Of a stretch of DNA of 64,000 nucleotides, positions 51,695 through 59,506 are shown piece by piece. Origin of the DNA: Streptomyces sp. CGMCC 4.7035 (lineage in GTDB: Bacteria; Actinomycetota; Actinomycetes; Streptomycetales; Streptomycetaceae); NCBI RefSeq assembly GCF_031583065.1, contig NZ_CP134053.1, forward strand, positions 2,480,001 to 2,544,000, read 5' to 3'. The first letter of the stretch is position 1, and each line of letters starts with the position of its first letter. The translations under genes and the position numbers were made by a program. Below the pieces are notes generated by a model. That model searched no databases and was not told the origin of the DNA. It saw only the letters and a program-made list of their open reading frames with translations.

Positions 51695-52912
51695 CTATCC
51701 GTTCCAGAGGTGGGTGTCCCTGCGGGCGACGATGTCGCCGATGTGGTGCAGCGCCTCGTCCACGGGCTGCGGATCCAGGCGGCGGCCGTCGCGCAGGCGC
51801 AGCGCGATGTGGTCGTCCGCGGCCTCTTTGGAACCGATCACCGCCTGGTACGGCACCAGCCGCGCCGCCCGGACGCGCGCGCCCAGGGTGCCCTCCTCGG
51901 GAGCGGCGAGCCGGGCCCGCAGGCCCTGGTCGAGGCAGCGGCGCAGGAGTCGTACGGCGTGTTCCATCTCGGCGTCCGAGACGGGCAGGATCACCAGCTG
52001 GGTGGGCGCGAGCCAGGCCGGGAAGGCGCCGCCGTGCGCCTCGATGAGGTGGGCGACGGCTCTCTCCATGCTGCCGATGACGCTGCGGTGGACCATCACG
52101 GGGCGGTGTTTCGCCCCGTCGGGCCCGATGTAGTGCAGGTCGAAGCGTTCCGGCTGGTGGAAGTCGATCTGCACGGTGGAGAGGGTGGACTCGCGGCCCC
52201 CCGGGTCGGTGATCTGGACGTCGATCTTGGGGCCGTAGAACGCGGCCTCGCCTTCCACGGCCTCGTAGGCGATGCCGCTTCGGTCGAGTACGTCGCGCAG
52301 CATCGCCGACGCCCGGCGCCACAGCTCGGGGTCGGCGACGTACTTGCCGCCCGGGCCCGGCAGCGAGAGGCGGTGGCGGGCCGGGCGGATGCCGAGCGCC
52401 GCGTAGGCCTCGCCGATCATCCGCAGCGCGGCCGCCGCCTCCTCGACGGCTTGGTCCAGGGTGCAGAAGATGTGTGCGTCGTTGAGGTGGATCGCCCGTA
52501 CGCGGGTCAGGCCGCCGAGCACGCCGGACAGCTCGGAGCGGTACATGCCGCCCAGCTCGGCGATGCGCAGGGGGAGTTCGCGGTAGCTGTGGGAGCGGGA
52601 GCGGTAGATCAGCGCGTGGTGGGGGCACAGGCTCGGCCGCAGGACGACCTGCTCACCGCCCAGGTCCATGGGCGGGAACATGTCCTCGCTGTAGTGCGCC
52701 CAGTGCCCGGAGATCTCGTACAGCTCGCGCTTGCCGAGCACCGGCGAGTAGACGTGCCGGTAGCCCGCGCGGCGCTCGGCGTCCCGTACGTACTCCTCCA
52801 GGGTGTGCCGTACGACGGCGCCGTCGGGCAGCCAGTACGGCAGGCCCGCGCCCATCAGCGGGTCGGTGTCGAACAGATCGAGATCGCGGCCGAGGCGGCG
52901 GTGGTCGTGCAT
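51695..52912 (-). CDS. Short threonyl-tRNA synthetase lacking TGS and editing domains
   Basis: 405 residues against about 640-660 for a full ThrRS: it begins directly in the class II catalytic core. Motif 2 (MYRSELSGVLGGLTRVRAIHLNDAHIFC), motif 3 (HRSVIGSMERAVAHLIEAHGG) and the three zinc ligands (Cys in RPSLCPHH, His in DDAH-like NDAHIFC, His in MVHRSVIG) are kept, and an anticodon-binding domain follows (LVILPVSDAEMEHA...). Aminoacylation is therefore plausible, but Ser-tRNA editing is absent. AGGAG precedes the ATG at 52912. A Thr-rich leader peptide and hairpin upstream suggest attenuation by threonyl-tRNA. Probably a second copy beside housekeeping thrS. Confidence 0.87.
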   Translation of the reverse strand: MHDHRRLGRDLDLFDTDPLMGAGLPYWLPDGAVVRHTLEEYVRDAERRAGYRHVYSPVLGKRELYEISGHWAHYSEDMFPPMDLGGEQVVLRPSLCPHHALIYRSRSHSYRELPLRIAELGGMYRSELSGVLGGLTRVRAIHLNDAHIFCTLDQAVEEAAAALRMIGEAYAALGIRPARHRLSLPGPGGKYVADPELWRRASAMLRDVLDRSGIAYEAVEGEAAFYGPKIDVQITDPGGRESTLSTVQIDFHQPERFDLHYIGPDGAKHRPVMVHRSVIGSMERAVAHLIEAHGGAFPAWLAPTQLVILPVSDAEMEHAVRLLRRCLDQGLRARLAAPEEGTLGARVRAARLVPYQAVIGSKEAADDHIALRLRDGRRLDPQPVDEALHHIGDIVARRDTHLWNG

Positions 52913-52950
52913 CGTGGTCTCCTCTCGGTGGGGCGAGCGGGGCCACACGG

Positions 52951-52982
52951 CGAAGCCCCGGGGCACTCGCCCCGGGGCTTCG
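52951..52982 (-). terminator. Attenuator hairpin in the short thrS leader
   Basis: CGAAGCCCCGGGGC (52951-52964) and GCCCCGGGGCTTCG (52969-52982) form a perfect 14-bp stem with a 4-nt loop. On the minus strand it begins 15 nt after the leader-peptide stop and ends 38 nt before the synthetase start, where a regulated terminator belongs. No U-tract follows, which is usual for Streptomyces terminators. Confidence 0.75.
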
Positions 52983-52997
52983 GACTTCGGTCAGCAG

Positions 52998-53051
52998 TCA
53001 GCGCGCCGGGACACTCTCCGGCGTCGTCGTGAACACATGGGCGCGCTGCAT
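52998..53051 (-). CDS. Thr-codon leader peptide (putative attenuator)
   Basis: 17-codon reading frame MQRAHVFTTTPESVPAR followed by TGA. Three consecutive ACG Thr codons sit at positions 8-10. The ATG at 53051 has no Shine-Dalgarno, but TAGCCT 7 nt upstream resembles a -10 box, so a leaderless transcript may begin at the ATG. A 5-bp stem (GCCGG/CCGGC) can form over codons 10-16 and the strong attenuator hairpin follows. By analogy with known aminoacyl-tRNA-dependent attenuators, ribosome stalling at the Thr codons would favour an antiterminated state. Not previously annotated here and too short for gene callers; mechanism inferred. Confidence 0.7.
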   Translation of the reverse strand: MQRAHVFTTTPESVPAR

Positions 53052-53214
53052 GCCGGTGAGGCTAGCAGCGGGCGTACGGGAGGTGCGCGCGGTTTTCCGG
53101 CGCCCGTGCCGTTCCGCTCGCATCGCGGGGACTCGCGGCCTGGGCCTCGTACGCAGGACAGGCTGGACGAGTGCGGGGGCGCGACGGGGACGGGGACGGG
53201 CGCCGTCCGCCGGA

Positions 53215-54222
53215 TCAGTCGTCGGCGGTGAGGGACGGGGGAGCGGGCTCCGGGGGAGGCGGCGGTACGTTCGCGGTCGACCGCTCGGGAGCCGGGCCGG
53301 ACGAGCGCTGGAGAGCGGGGTCGGGCGTCAGCTCGGCGGCGGGGTCGGACGTCAGCTCGGGAGCGGCCTCGCGCGGACGCGCCGGCGCGCTCTCGGCCGA
53401 GGGTCCCGGCGTGATCGTGGCCGTGGACGGCCCCGCCCCGTCATGGCCGTGCGCCTCCTCCTGCGGTGCCGCTCGCTCCAGGAACCGCAGCAGCTCCACC
53501 GGGAACGGCAGCACGAGCGTGGAGTTCTTCTCGGCCGCGACCGCCACCACGGTCTGGAGCAGCCGCAGCTGGAGCGCGGCGGGCTGTTCGGACATCACCC
53601 CGGCCGCCTCCGCCAGCTTCCTCGAGGCCTGGAGTTCCGCGTCCGCGTTGATGACGCGTGCCCGGCGCTCGCGATCCGCCTCCGCCTGGCGGGCCATCGA
53701 CCGCTTCATGGTGTCCGGCAGGGACACGTCCTTGATCTCGACCCGGTCGATCTGCACGCCCCAGCCGATGGCCGGGCTGTCGATCATCAGTTCCAGGCCC
53801 TGGTTGAGCTTCTCCCGGTTGGAGAGAAGGTCGTCCAGATCGCTCTTGCCGATGATCGAGCGCAGTGAGGTCTGCGCCATCTGCGAGACCGCGAACCGAT
53901 AGTCCTCGACCTGGATGAGCGCGTTCGCCGCGTCGACCACCTTGAAGTAGACGACGGCGTCCACGCGCACGGTCACGTTGTCCCGTGTGATGCCCTCCTG
54001 CGCGGGGATGGGCAGCGTCACGATCTGCATGTTGACCTTGTGCAGCCGGTCGACTCCGGGCACGATCACGGTGAAGCCGGGCGGCCGGGGGGACCCCATG
54101 AGCCGTCCGAAGCGGAAGACCACCCCGCGCTCGTACTGCTTGACGACCCGCGCCGCCGCGGCGACATACACAAGTCCGGCGGCACCTGCTGCCACCAGAG
54201 CACCCACCAGCTCAGCGAGCAT
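53215..54222 (-). CDS. SPFH/stomatin-family (slipin) membrane protein
   Basis: 335 residues: N-terminal hydrophobic segment (LVGALVAAGAAGLVYVAAAA), an SPFH/Band 7 domain (VVKQYERGVVFRFGRLMG...VTLPIPAQEGITRDNVTVRVDAVVYFKVVD...IGKSDLDDLLSNREKLNQGLEL...WGVQIDRVEIKDVSLPDTMKRSMARQAEADRERRARVINADAELQAS) and a disordered Pro/Ala-rich tail of about 80 residues. Slipins scaffold membrane microdomains. Its usual partner NfeD is not adjacent. ATG at 54222 after GAGGGGG. Role not deducible further. Confidence 0.88.
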   Translation of the reverse strand: MLAELVGALVAAGAAGLVYVAAAARVVKQYERGVVFRFGRLMGSPRPPGFTVIVPGVDRLHKVNMQIVTLPIPAQEGITRDNVTVRVDAVVYFKVVDAANALIQVEDYRFAVSQMAQTSLRSIIGKSDLDDLLSNREKLNQGLELMIDSPAIGWGVQIDRVEIKDVSLPDTMKRSMARQAEADRERRARVINADAELQASRKLAEAAGVMSEQPAALQLRLLQTVVAVAAEKNSTLVLPFPVELLRFLERAAPQEEAHGHDGAGPSTATITPGPSAESAPARPREAAPELTSDPAAELTPDPALQRSSGPAPERSTANVPPPPPEPAPPSLTADD

Positions 54223-54366
54223 GACGACCCCCTCGTCGAGAGGTCCGGTATATCCGTACTTGCCACGATAATTCCGCCGGAGTCCATGAGGCGAGGCCGG
54301 CCGCTTCCGTCGAAGCCCGCGGCGCGGACCCCACGACCCGCACCCCACCCCGCATCCCACGACACA

Positions 54367-54397
54367 GGGGCCCGCCGGTGCCACACCGGCGGGCCCC
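54367..54397. terminator. Hairpin terminator of SulP-carbonic anhydrase operon
   Basis: GGGGCCCGCCGGTG (54367-54380) and its perfect complement (54384-54397) form a 14-bp stem, 3-nt loop, 32 bp after the SulP stop on the minus strand. Confidence 0.82.
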
Positions 54398-54428
54398 CGC
54401 GCATCGTGAGCCGTGCGGCTCCATGGCG

Positions 54429-55967
54429 TCAGCGGCCGGGCCTCACCCGTACCGGCTCGGTTCCGGCCGCGCTGTGCCGTTCCGCCCAGGTCTCCAGGGC
54501 CGTGCGGCAGGCGTGGTCCAAGTGGTGCAGCCCGGACAGGTCCAGCTCGACCGGCCGGTCCTGCGGCAGCGCCTCCAGGCTGTCCAGGATCTTCGGCAGC
54601 CGCAGGAACGTCGCGTTGCCCGACAGGTACGCCTCCACCGGACCGGCACCCTTGTCGATGACCTCCAGCTTGACGTGCGAGGCCTCCCACGCGGTCTTCA
54701 CCACGGACAGCGCGAGGCCGATGAGCACGCCCTCGAACATGCTGATCGCCACGATCGACACCGCGGTGACCACCAGGATGAGCATCTCCCCCCGGTGCTC
54801 GCGCCACAGCGTTACGATCTCCCGTACGGGGATGAGCTTGGCGCCGGAGTACACCAGGATGCCCGCGAGGGCCGGAATCGGGATGTACGCCAGCACGGAC
54901 GGCAGCAGCGCCGCGAACAGCAGCAGCCACACGCCGTGCAGTACCCGGGACGCCTTCGTCCGGGCGCCCGCCTGGACGTTGGCCGCGCTGCGGACGATCA
55001 CCGCGGTCATCGGCAGCGCGCCGAGCAGCCCGCAGACGGTGTTGCCCGCGCCCTGCGCCATCAGCTCCTTGTCGTACCGGGTGCGCGGACCGTGGTGCAG
55101 CCGGTCCACGGCGGCGGCGCTGAACAGCGACTCGGCGGACGCGATCAGGGTGAACGCGATGATCGTGCCGAGCACGCCCACGCTCGCGAGCTCACCGAAG
55201 GCGGCCGCCGACGGCAGCCGGACCGAGTCCAGCAGGCCCTTGACCTCGACCGTGGCCACCGGCAGGCCGAGCAGCGTGGCGACGAGCGTGGCGAGGCCGA
55301 CCGCGGCAAGCGGGCCGGGAACGGTGCGCACCGCGCGCGGCAGGCGTTGCCAGAGCACGAGGACGGCGATGGTGCCCGCCCCGAGCGCCAGTGAGGTCAG
55401 CGCACGGGTGCTCCCCGCGGCGTCGACCAGCGCTCCGGGCAGCCCGGCTATCTTCTCCAGGCCGGAGGCCGGCGCCTTGGTTCCGGCCACCGAGTAGAGC
55501 TGCCCGGCGATCAGGACGAGTCCGATGCCGGCCAGCATGCCCTCCACCACGGAGACCGAGATGGCGCGGAACCAGCGCCCCAGCTTCAGCGCGCCCATGA
55601 CGAGCTGGAGCACACCGGTGGCGAGCACGATCACTCCGAGCACCGGCAGGCCGAACTCCCGCACCGCCTCGAAGACCAGCACGGTCAGACCCGCCGCCGG
55701 TCCGGAGACCTGGAGGCTGCTGCCGCGCATCACCCCGGTGACGATGCCGCCCACGATGCCGGTGATCAGGCCGAGTTCGGCGGGCACACCGGAGGCGACG
55801 GCCACACCCAGGCACAGCGGGAGCGCGACCAGGAACACGACGAGGGAGGCGGCGAAGTCCTGCTTGAGATGAGGGAACCTGTTCCGAGCCGCGAACTTCG
55901 GTGCGGTGAATTTCGGTGCGGTGAACTTCCCTGCGGTGGTCTTCCGTTCAGTCATCGTGCCGCTCAC
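54429..55967 (-). CDS. SulP-family anion transporter
   Basis: 512 residues: about eleven to fourteen membrane segments beginning with the SulP signature (LKQDFAASLVVFLVALPLCLGVAVASGVPAELGLITGIVGGIV), then a C-terminal STAS domain (about residues 420-505, ELDLSGLHHLDHACRTALETW). Coupled by a GTGA overlap to the carbonic anhydrase gene upstream, a pairing that argues for bicarbonate as substrate, as in BicA-like members. GTG start at 55967, and the first 25 residues are Lys/Thr-rich and tandemly repetitive (KFTAPKFTAPKFAA). Confidence 0.85.
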   Translation of the reverse strand: MSGTMTERKTTAGKFTAPKFTAPKFAARNRFPHLKQDFAASLVVFLVALPLCLGVAVASGVPAELGLITGIVGGIVTGVMRGSSLQVSGPAAGLTVLVFEAVREFGLPVLGVIVLATGVLQLVMGALKLGRWFRAISVSVVEGMLAGIGLVLIAGQLYSVAGTKAPASGLEKIAGLPGALVDAAGSTRALTSLALGAGTIAVLVLWQRLPRAVRTVPGPLAAVGLATLVATLLGLPVATVEVKGLLDSVRLPSAAAFGELASVGVLGTIIAFTLIASAESLFSAAAVDRLHHGPRTRYDKELMAQGAGNTVCGLLGALPMTAVIVRSAANVQAGARTKASRVLHGVWLLLFAALLPSVLAYIPIPALAGILVYSGAKLIPVREIVTLWREHRGEMLILVVTAVSIVAISMFEGVLIGLALSVVKTAWEASHVKLEVIDKGAGPVEAYLSGNATFLRLPKILDSLEALPQDRPVELDLSGLHHLDHACRTALETWAERHSAAGTEPVRVRPGR

Positions 55968-56575
55968 AGTGCCTCGAACGTGTCGGTGGTGGTGCGGTGT
56001 TCACGCACGGCTCCGGTGTGCACCTCGTAGTACCAGGCGTGCAACCGGAGTTGACCTGCCGTCAGGCGCTGCTGGACGCACGGATAGGACCGCAGGCGCA
56101 GCACCTGCGCGAGGACGTGGTTCTGGGCGCCCTCCGCGACCGTCGGGTCGTCCGCGTCGGACGCCCGGGGTTCGGGTGCGGCGTGCGCGAGCCAGTCGCG
56201 CACGGCCGGTACGGGGGTCAGGTCGTCGCCGCGCACTAGCGCGCCGACGGCTCCGCAGTGGGAGTGGCCGCAGACGACGACGTCGCTGACGCCGAGCACC
56301 TCCACGGCGTACTCGATGGTGGCCGCCTCGCTGGTGGGGTGCTCGGAGGCGTACGGGGGGACGATGTTGCCCGCGGTGCGCAGTTCGAAGAGCTCACCGG
56401 GCCGGGCTCCGGTGATCAGGGCGGGTACGACCCGGGAGTCGGAGCAGGTGATGCTGTGTTTTTCTGGGGGATGCCCCCAGACCCCCGGGACCTGGGGGGA
56501 CTGGCCCTCGGCCAGCCGGGCGAACTCCTCCGGGCGCTGTCCGTGCGCACGGGCGTGATCGATGAGGGGCTGCAT
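55964..56575 (-). CDS. Beta-carbonic anhydrase with repeat-derived insertion
   Basis: 203 residues; zinc ligands Cys44 (TCSDSR), His104 and Cys107 (CGHSHCGA) with the Asp46-Arg48 dyad are intact, and GARPGELFELRTAGNIVPPY follows as in the family. Just before the Cys44 strand, where the family has a short VLF-type beta-strand, residues 30-41 (PGVWGHPPEKHS) replace it. The encoding DNA matches a palindromic intergenic Streptomyces-type repeat. Whether the enzyme folds is open. ATG at 56575 after AGGAGG. It supplies or hydrates bicarbonate for the coupled SulP transporter. Confidence 0.83.
   Translation of the reverse strand: MQPLIDHARAHGQRPEEFARLAEGQSPQVPGVWGHPPEKHSITCSDSRVVPALITGARPGELFELRTAGNIVPPYASEHPTSEAATIEYAVEVLGVSDVVVCGHSHCGAVGALVRGDDLTPVPAVRDWLAHAAPEPRASDADDPTVAEGAQNHVLAQVLRLRSYPCVQQRLTAGQLRLHAWYYEVHTGAVREHRTTTDTFEAL
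56453..56488. repeat. In-frame 36-bp insertion in the carbonic anhydrase gene
   Basis: The segment holds TGGGGG-atg-CCCCCA, a small hairpin, followed by GACCCCCGG. Such sequences normally lie between genes in streptomycetes. It adds twelve codons and keeps the frame; about two codons expected at this place are missing, giving a net gain of about ten residues. Confidence 0.65.
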
Positions 56576-56725
56576 GTGTCAGTTCCTCCTGGCGCGCCTT
56601 GGTCGGCGCGTCGGCTTACGAGAACGTGGCAGATGCGGGTACGGCGACATGACCCCACGTCGACGCGCTCGGCCGACATGGCGTGGTGAGGGGAGGTCGT
56701 CGTCTGCCCGTACCCGGTGAGCAGC

Positions 56726-57124
56726 TCAGTGGCGGAACACCTGAAGTGCCGCGGGGGAATGAGCGGTCGATGATCTGGATACGCGCAGTGCGGCGGGGCG
56801 GGCGGCCGGTGGCCGCGCGGCCGGTTCGTCGTGCGCCAGCAGTACGAGCGCGGGGGGCTCCGGAACGGAGTCCGCCGCCGTGCGGTGGCGGTCACGGGTG
56901 CGCAGCGGGCCGGTGGGGCCCGCGGAGTGCTCGAGGTCGCCACAGGTGACGACCTCGTCGGCCCCGTCCGTGCGCTTGCTCGCGACGGGCTCCGGGGACC
57001 CGGCAGCCGTCACGTGCGTCGAGTGCGCCGAGGCGACGGACGCGGTGGGCGCGAAGAGCTGCAGGGCCAGCAGGACGGCGGAGAGGATCGTGAGCGCGAA
57101 CCGGACCGTCGTACCCCGTGCCAT
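56726..57124 (-). CDS. Small secreted or membrane protein, unknown
   Basis: 132 residues: signal peptide or anchor (VRFALTILSAVLLALQLFAPTASVASA), then a low-complexity Ala/Pro/Thr/Arg-rich tail with one Cys (VVTCGDLEHSAG) and no recognisable domain. ATG at 57124 with GGGAGG three nt upstream, which supports translation. The tail may be disordered. An 8-bp inverted repeat lies 50-80 bp upstream. It has no known homologous family that I recognise; confidence that it is a gene comes mainly from the ribosome-binding site and signal peptide. Confidence 0.6.
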   Translation of the reverse strand: MARGTTVRFALTILSAVLLALQLFAPTASVASAHSTHVTAAGSPEPVASKRTDGADEVVTCGDLEHSAGPTGPLRTRDRHRTAADSVPEPPALVLLAHDEPAARPPAARPAALRVSRSSTAHSPAALQVFRH

Positions 57125-57174
57125 GCGCCTCCCTCCCCGCTGCGCGCGTCCGCCGTCTGTGTCTGGACGAACAC

Positions 57175-57206
57175 GTTAACCCGACTGGCTTATTTGCTGG
57201 GTTAAC
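57175..57206. promoter_or_regulatory. GTTAACCC...GGGTTAAC inverted repeat (candidate operator)
   Basis: Perfect 8-bp arms at 57175-57182 and 57199-57206, separated by 16 bp of AT-rich DNA; each arm contains the palindrome GTTAAC. It lies 51-82 bp upstream of the small secreted-protein start, in a promoter position. Regulator unknown. Confidence 0.5.
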
Positions 57207-57337
57207 TCTGCGTTTCAGGTAAAGGAAAGCCCAAAAACCGAGGTGGGAATGGCCGGAACGGACCGCTGAGGTACTCCTGTGGCGTACATCAGTTTGGGAT
57301 TGCTACGCCTTTGCGAAGCCGCCGGTGTCCCGGCTGA

Positions 57338-58441
57338 TCAGTTCTGGACCAGTCCCTTGGCGTCCCGGGCGAGGGCGGTGAGGCGGGAGATCGCGCGGAA
57401 GTACTTCTTGCGGTAGCCGCCCTTCAGCATCTCCTCGCTGAACAGCCTGTCGAACGGCAGCCCGGAGGCGAGCACCGGCACCTCGCGGTCGTAGAGCCGG
57501 TCGGCGAGTACGACGAGCCGCAGGGCCGTCGACTGGTCCGGCACCGGTTGCACGTCGGTCAGGCACACGGCCCTCAGTCCGTCGGTCAGCGCGCCGTACC
57601 GGCTGGGGTGGACCCGGGCGAGATGGTCGAGCAGGTGCGGGAAGTCGTCGAGCGAGGCGCCCTCGGTGGCGTACGCCGCCTTCGTCACCTGCTCGTCGGA
57701 GTACGGTGCCGGCGCCTCGGGCAGGCCGCGGTGACGGTAGTCCTCGCCGTCGATGCGCAGCGCGCGGAAGTGGGCGGACAGTCCCTGGATCTCGCGCAGG
57801 AAGTCGGCGGCGGCGAAGCGGCCCTCGCCGAGCTTGCCCGGCAGGGTGTTGGAGGTGGCGGCGAGGGCGACGCCCGCGTCTACGAGCTTGCCGAGCAGGG
57901 TGGAGACCAGGACGGTGTCGCCGGGGTCGTCGAGCTCGAACTCGTCGATGCACAGCAGCCGGTGCCCCGACAGCGTCTGCACGGTCTTCTGGAAGCCGAG
58001 CGCGCCCACCAGGTTCGTCAGCTCCACGAAGGTGCCGAAGGCCTTGAGCGCGGGCTCCGCCGGGGTCGCATGCCAGAGGGAGGCCAGGAGGTGGGTCTTG
58101 CCGACGCCGTAGCCGCCGTCGAGGTAGACGCCGCGGGGGCCGGCCGGGGTCTTGGAGGCCTTGGCCTTCCCGAACCCGAAGAAGCCGCGCTTGCCGCCGC
58201 CCACCGCGTGCGCCCCGCCGAGCCCGGCCGCGAAGCCCTCCAGGACGCCTACGGCCTCGGTCTGGCTGGGCTGGTTCGGGTCCGGGATGTACGTGGCGAA
58301 GCGCACCGAGTCGAAGCGCGGCGGCGGCACCATCTCCGCGACGAGCCGGTCGGCGGGGACGTGCGGCTCACGAGCGCACAGGGACAGCGGGGCCGCTCCG
58401 GCTATCGAATCGATCCCTGAGGCGGCAGTGGAGGACGACAC
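57338..58441 (-). CDS. zapE: AFG1/ZapE-type ATPase
   Basis: 367 residues, P-loop ATPase of the AFG1/ZapE family: Walker A GGYGVGKTHLLASLWHA, Walker B LLCIDEFELDDPGD, then SNTLPGKLGEGRFAAADFLREI and the late segment LYDREVPVLASGLPFDRLF. In proteobacteria ZapE acts at the division site; mitochondrial AFG1 helps quality control. Role in Streptomyces unknown. GTG at 58441 after GGGGA; divergent from the RibD-C gene with only 37 bp between starts. Confidence 0.87.
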   Translation of the reverse strand: MSSSTAASGIDSIAGAAPLSLCAREPHVPADRLVAEMVPPPRFDSVRFATYIPDPNQPSQTEAVGVLEGFAAGLGGAHAVGGGKRGFFGFGKAKASKTPAGPRGVYLDGGYGVGKTHLLASLWHATPAEPALKAFGTFVELTNLVGALGFQKTVQTLSGHRLLCIDEFELDDPGDTVLVSTLLGKLVDAGVALAATSNTLPGKLGEGRFAAADFLREIQGLSAHFRALRIDGEDYRHRGLPEAPAPYSDEQVTKAAYATEGASLDDFPHLLDHLARVHPSRYGALTDGLRAVCLTDVQPVPDQSTALRLVVLADRLYDREVPVLASGLPFDRLFSEEMLKGGYRKKYFRAISRLTALARDAKGLVQN

Positions 58442-58478
58442 GGTTCCCCATGCTAAGCGCCGTGCCACACTGCACGAC

Positions 58479-59318
58479 ATGCGACGCCTGTTCCCTGTGA
58501 CCGACGAAACAGTGGCCCGGCCGGGTGGTACGGCCCCGGACACCGGCGAAGTGCCCGGCTCCGCACTCCCCGGTGCGGAGCCGGCCGACCACGAATGGAC
58601 GTTCGAGGAGCTGGCCGCCGCGTACGCCTACCCCGAGCCCGGCCCCGGCGGCCTGGTGCCCTGGCTGCGCGCCAACATGGTCTCCACGCTCGACGGGGCC
58701 GCCCAGCACGAAGGGCGCTCGCAGCCCATCTCCGGCGCCACCGACATGCGGATCTTCGGCACGCTGCGGGGGCTCGCCGACGTCGTGATCGTGGGCGCCG
58801 AAACGGTACGGCAGGAGGAGTACCGTCCGGCACGCGCGCGTGAGGCCTTCGCGGCGCTGCGGAAGGAAGCCGGACAGGGTCCCGCGCCCGCGATCGCCGT
58901 GGTGAGTGCGAGCCTCGACCTGGACTTCTCGCGGCCGCTGTTCACCTCGCCCCTGGTGCCCACGCTCGTGCTGACCGGAGCCGCGGCGGCGCCCGACCGG
59001 GTGGCGGCAGCCGAGAAGGCGGGCGCCCGCGTGGTGATCGCCGGGGACGGGATGGGCGTGGACCCGGCCCGTGCCGTGGCCGCGCTCGCGGACCTGGGCA
59101 TGACCCGGCTGCTGACCGAGGGCGGTCCACGCCTGCTGGGCCAGCTGATCGCGGCCGGCGTGCTGGACGAGCTGTGTCTGACGGTCTCCCCGATGCTCGC
59201 GGCGGGCGACGCGCAGCGGATCGCCGGAGGGCCCTCGGTCACGGTGCCGAGGAGGTTCGCCCTCGTGTCGCTGCTGGAGGAGGAGGGGTTCCTGTTCGGC
59301 AGGTACCGCCGCACATGA
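58479..59318 (+). CDS. RibD C-terminal-type (pyrimidine) reductase
   Basis: 279 residues with a dihydrofolate-reductase-like RibD-C domain: RANMVSTLDGAAQHEGRSQPISGATDMRIFGTLRGLADVVIVGAETVRQEEY, then GMTRLLTEGGPRLLGQLIAAGVLDELCLTVSPMLA. No deaminase domain is present. Expected to reduce a riboflavin-pathway pyrimidine or a flavin-related lactam with NADPH; the exact substrate is unknown. The ATG at 58479 has no ribosome-binding site and is probably leaderless. Confidence 0.83.
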   Translation: MRRLFPVTDETVARPGGTAPDTGEVPGSALPGAEPADHEWTFEELAAAYAYPEPGPGGLVPWLRANMVSTLDGAAQHEGRSQPISGATDMRIFGTLRGLADVVIVGAETVRQEEYRPARAREAFAALRKEAGQGPAPAIAVVSASLDLDFSRPLFTSPLVPTLVLTGAAAAPDRVAAAEKAGARVVIAGDGMGVDPARAVAALADLGMTRLLTEGGPRLLGQLIAAGVLDELCLTVSPMLAAGDAQRIAGGPSVTVPRRFALVSLLEEEGFLFGRYRRT

Positions 59319-59506
59319 GGCGCGTTTCGGAATTGTTCGTTCCGTTCGGTCCCTGATGGGCACATTGCTCCTCGATGGGCACACTAAATCTCGCAAAACC
59401 GGTGCGATCGCGGGGCAGGATGGTTTCCGCAGAGGCCTCGACGGCCCACGGACGAGAAAGAGTCCCCCGGGTCCTCGAAGGGCTCGGACGGGCTCGAAGG
59501 AGAAGG

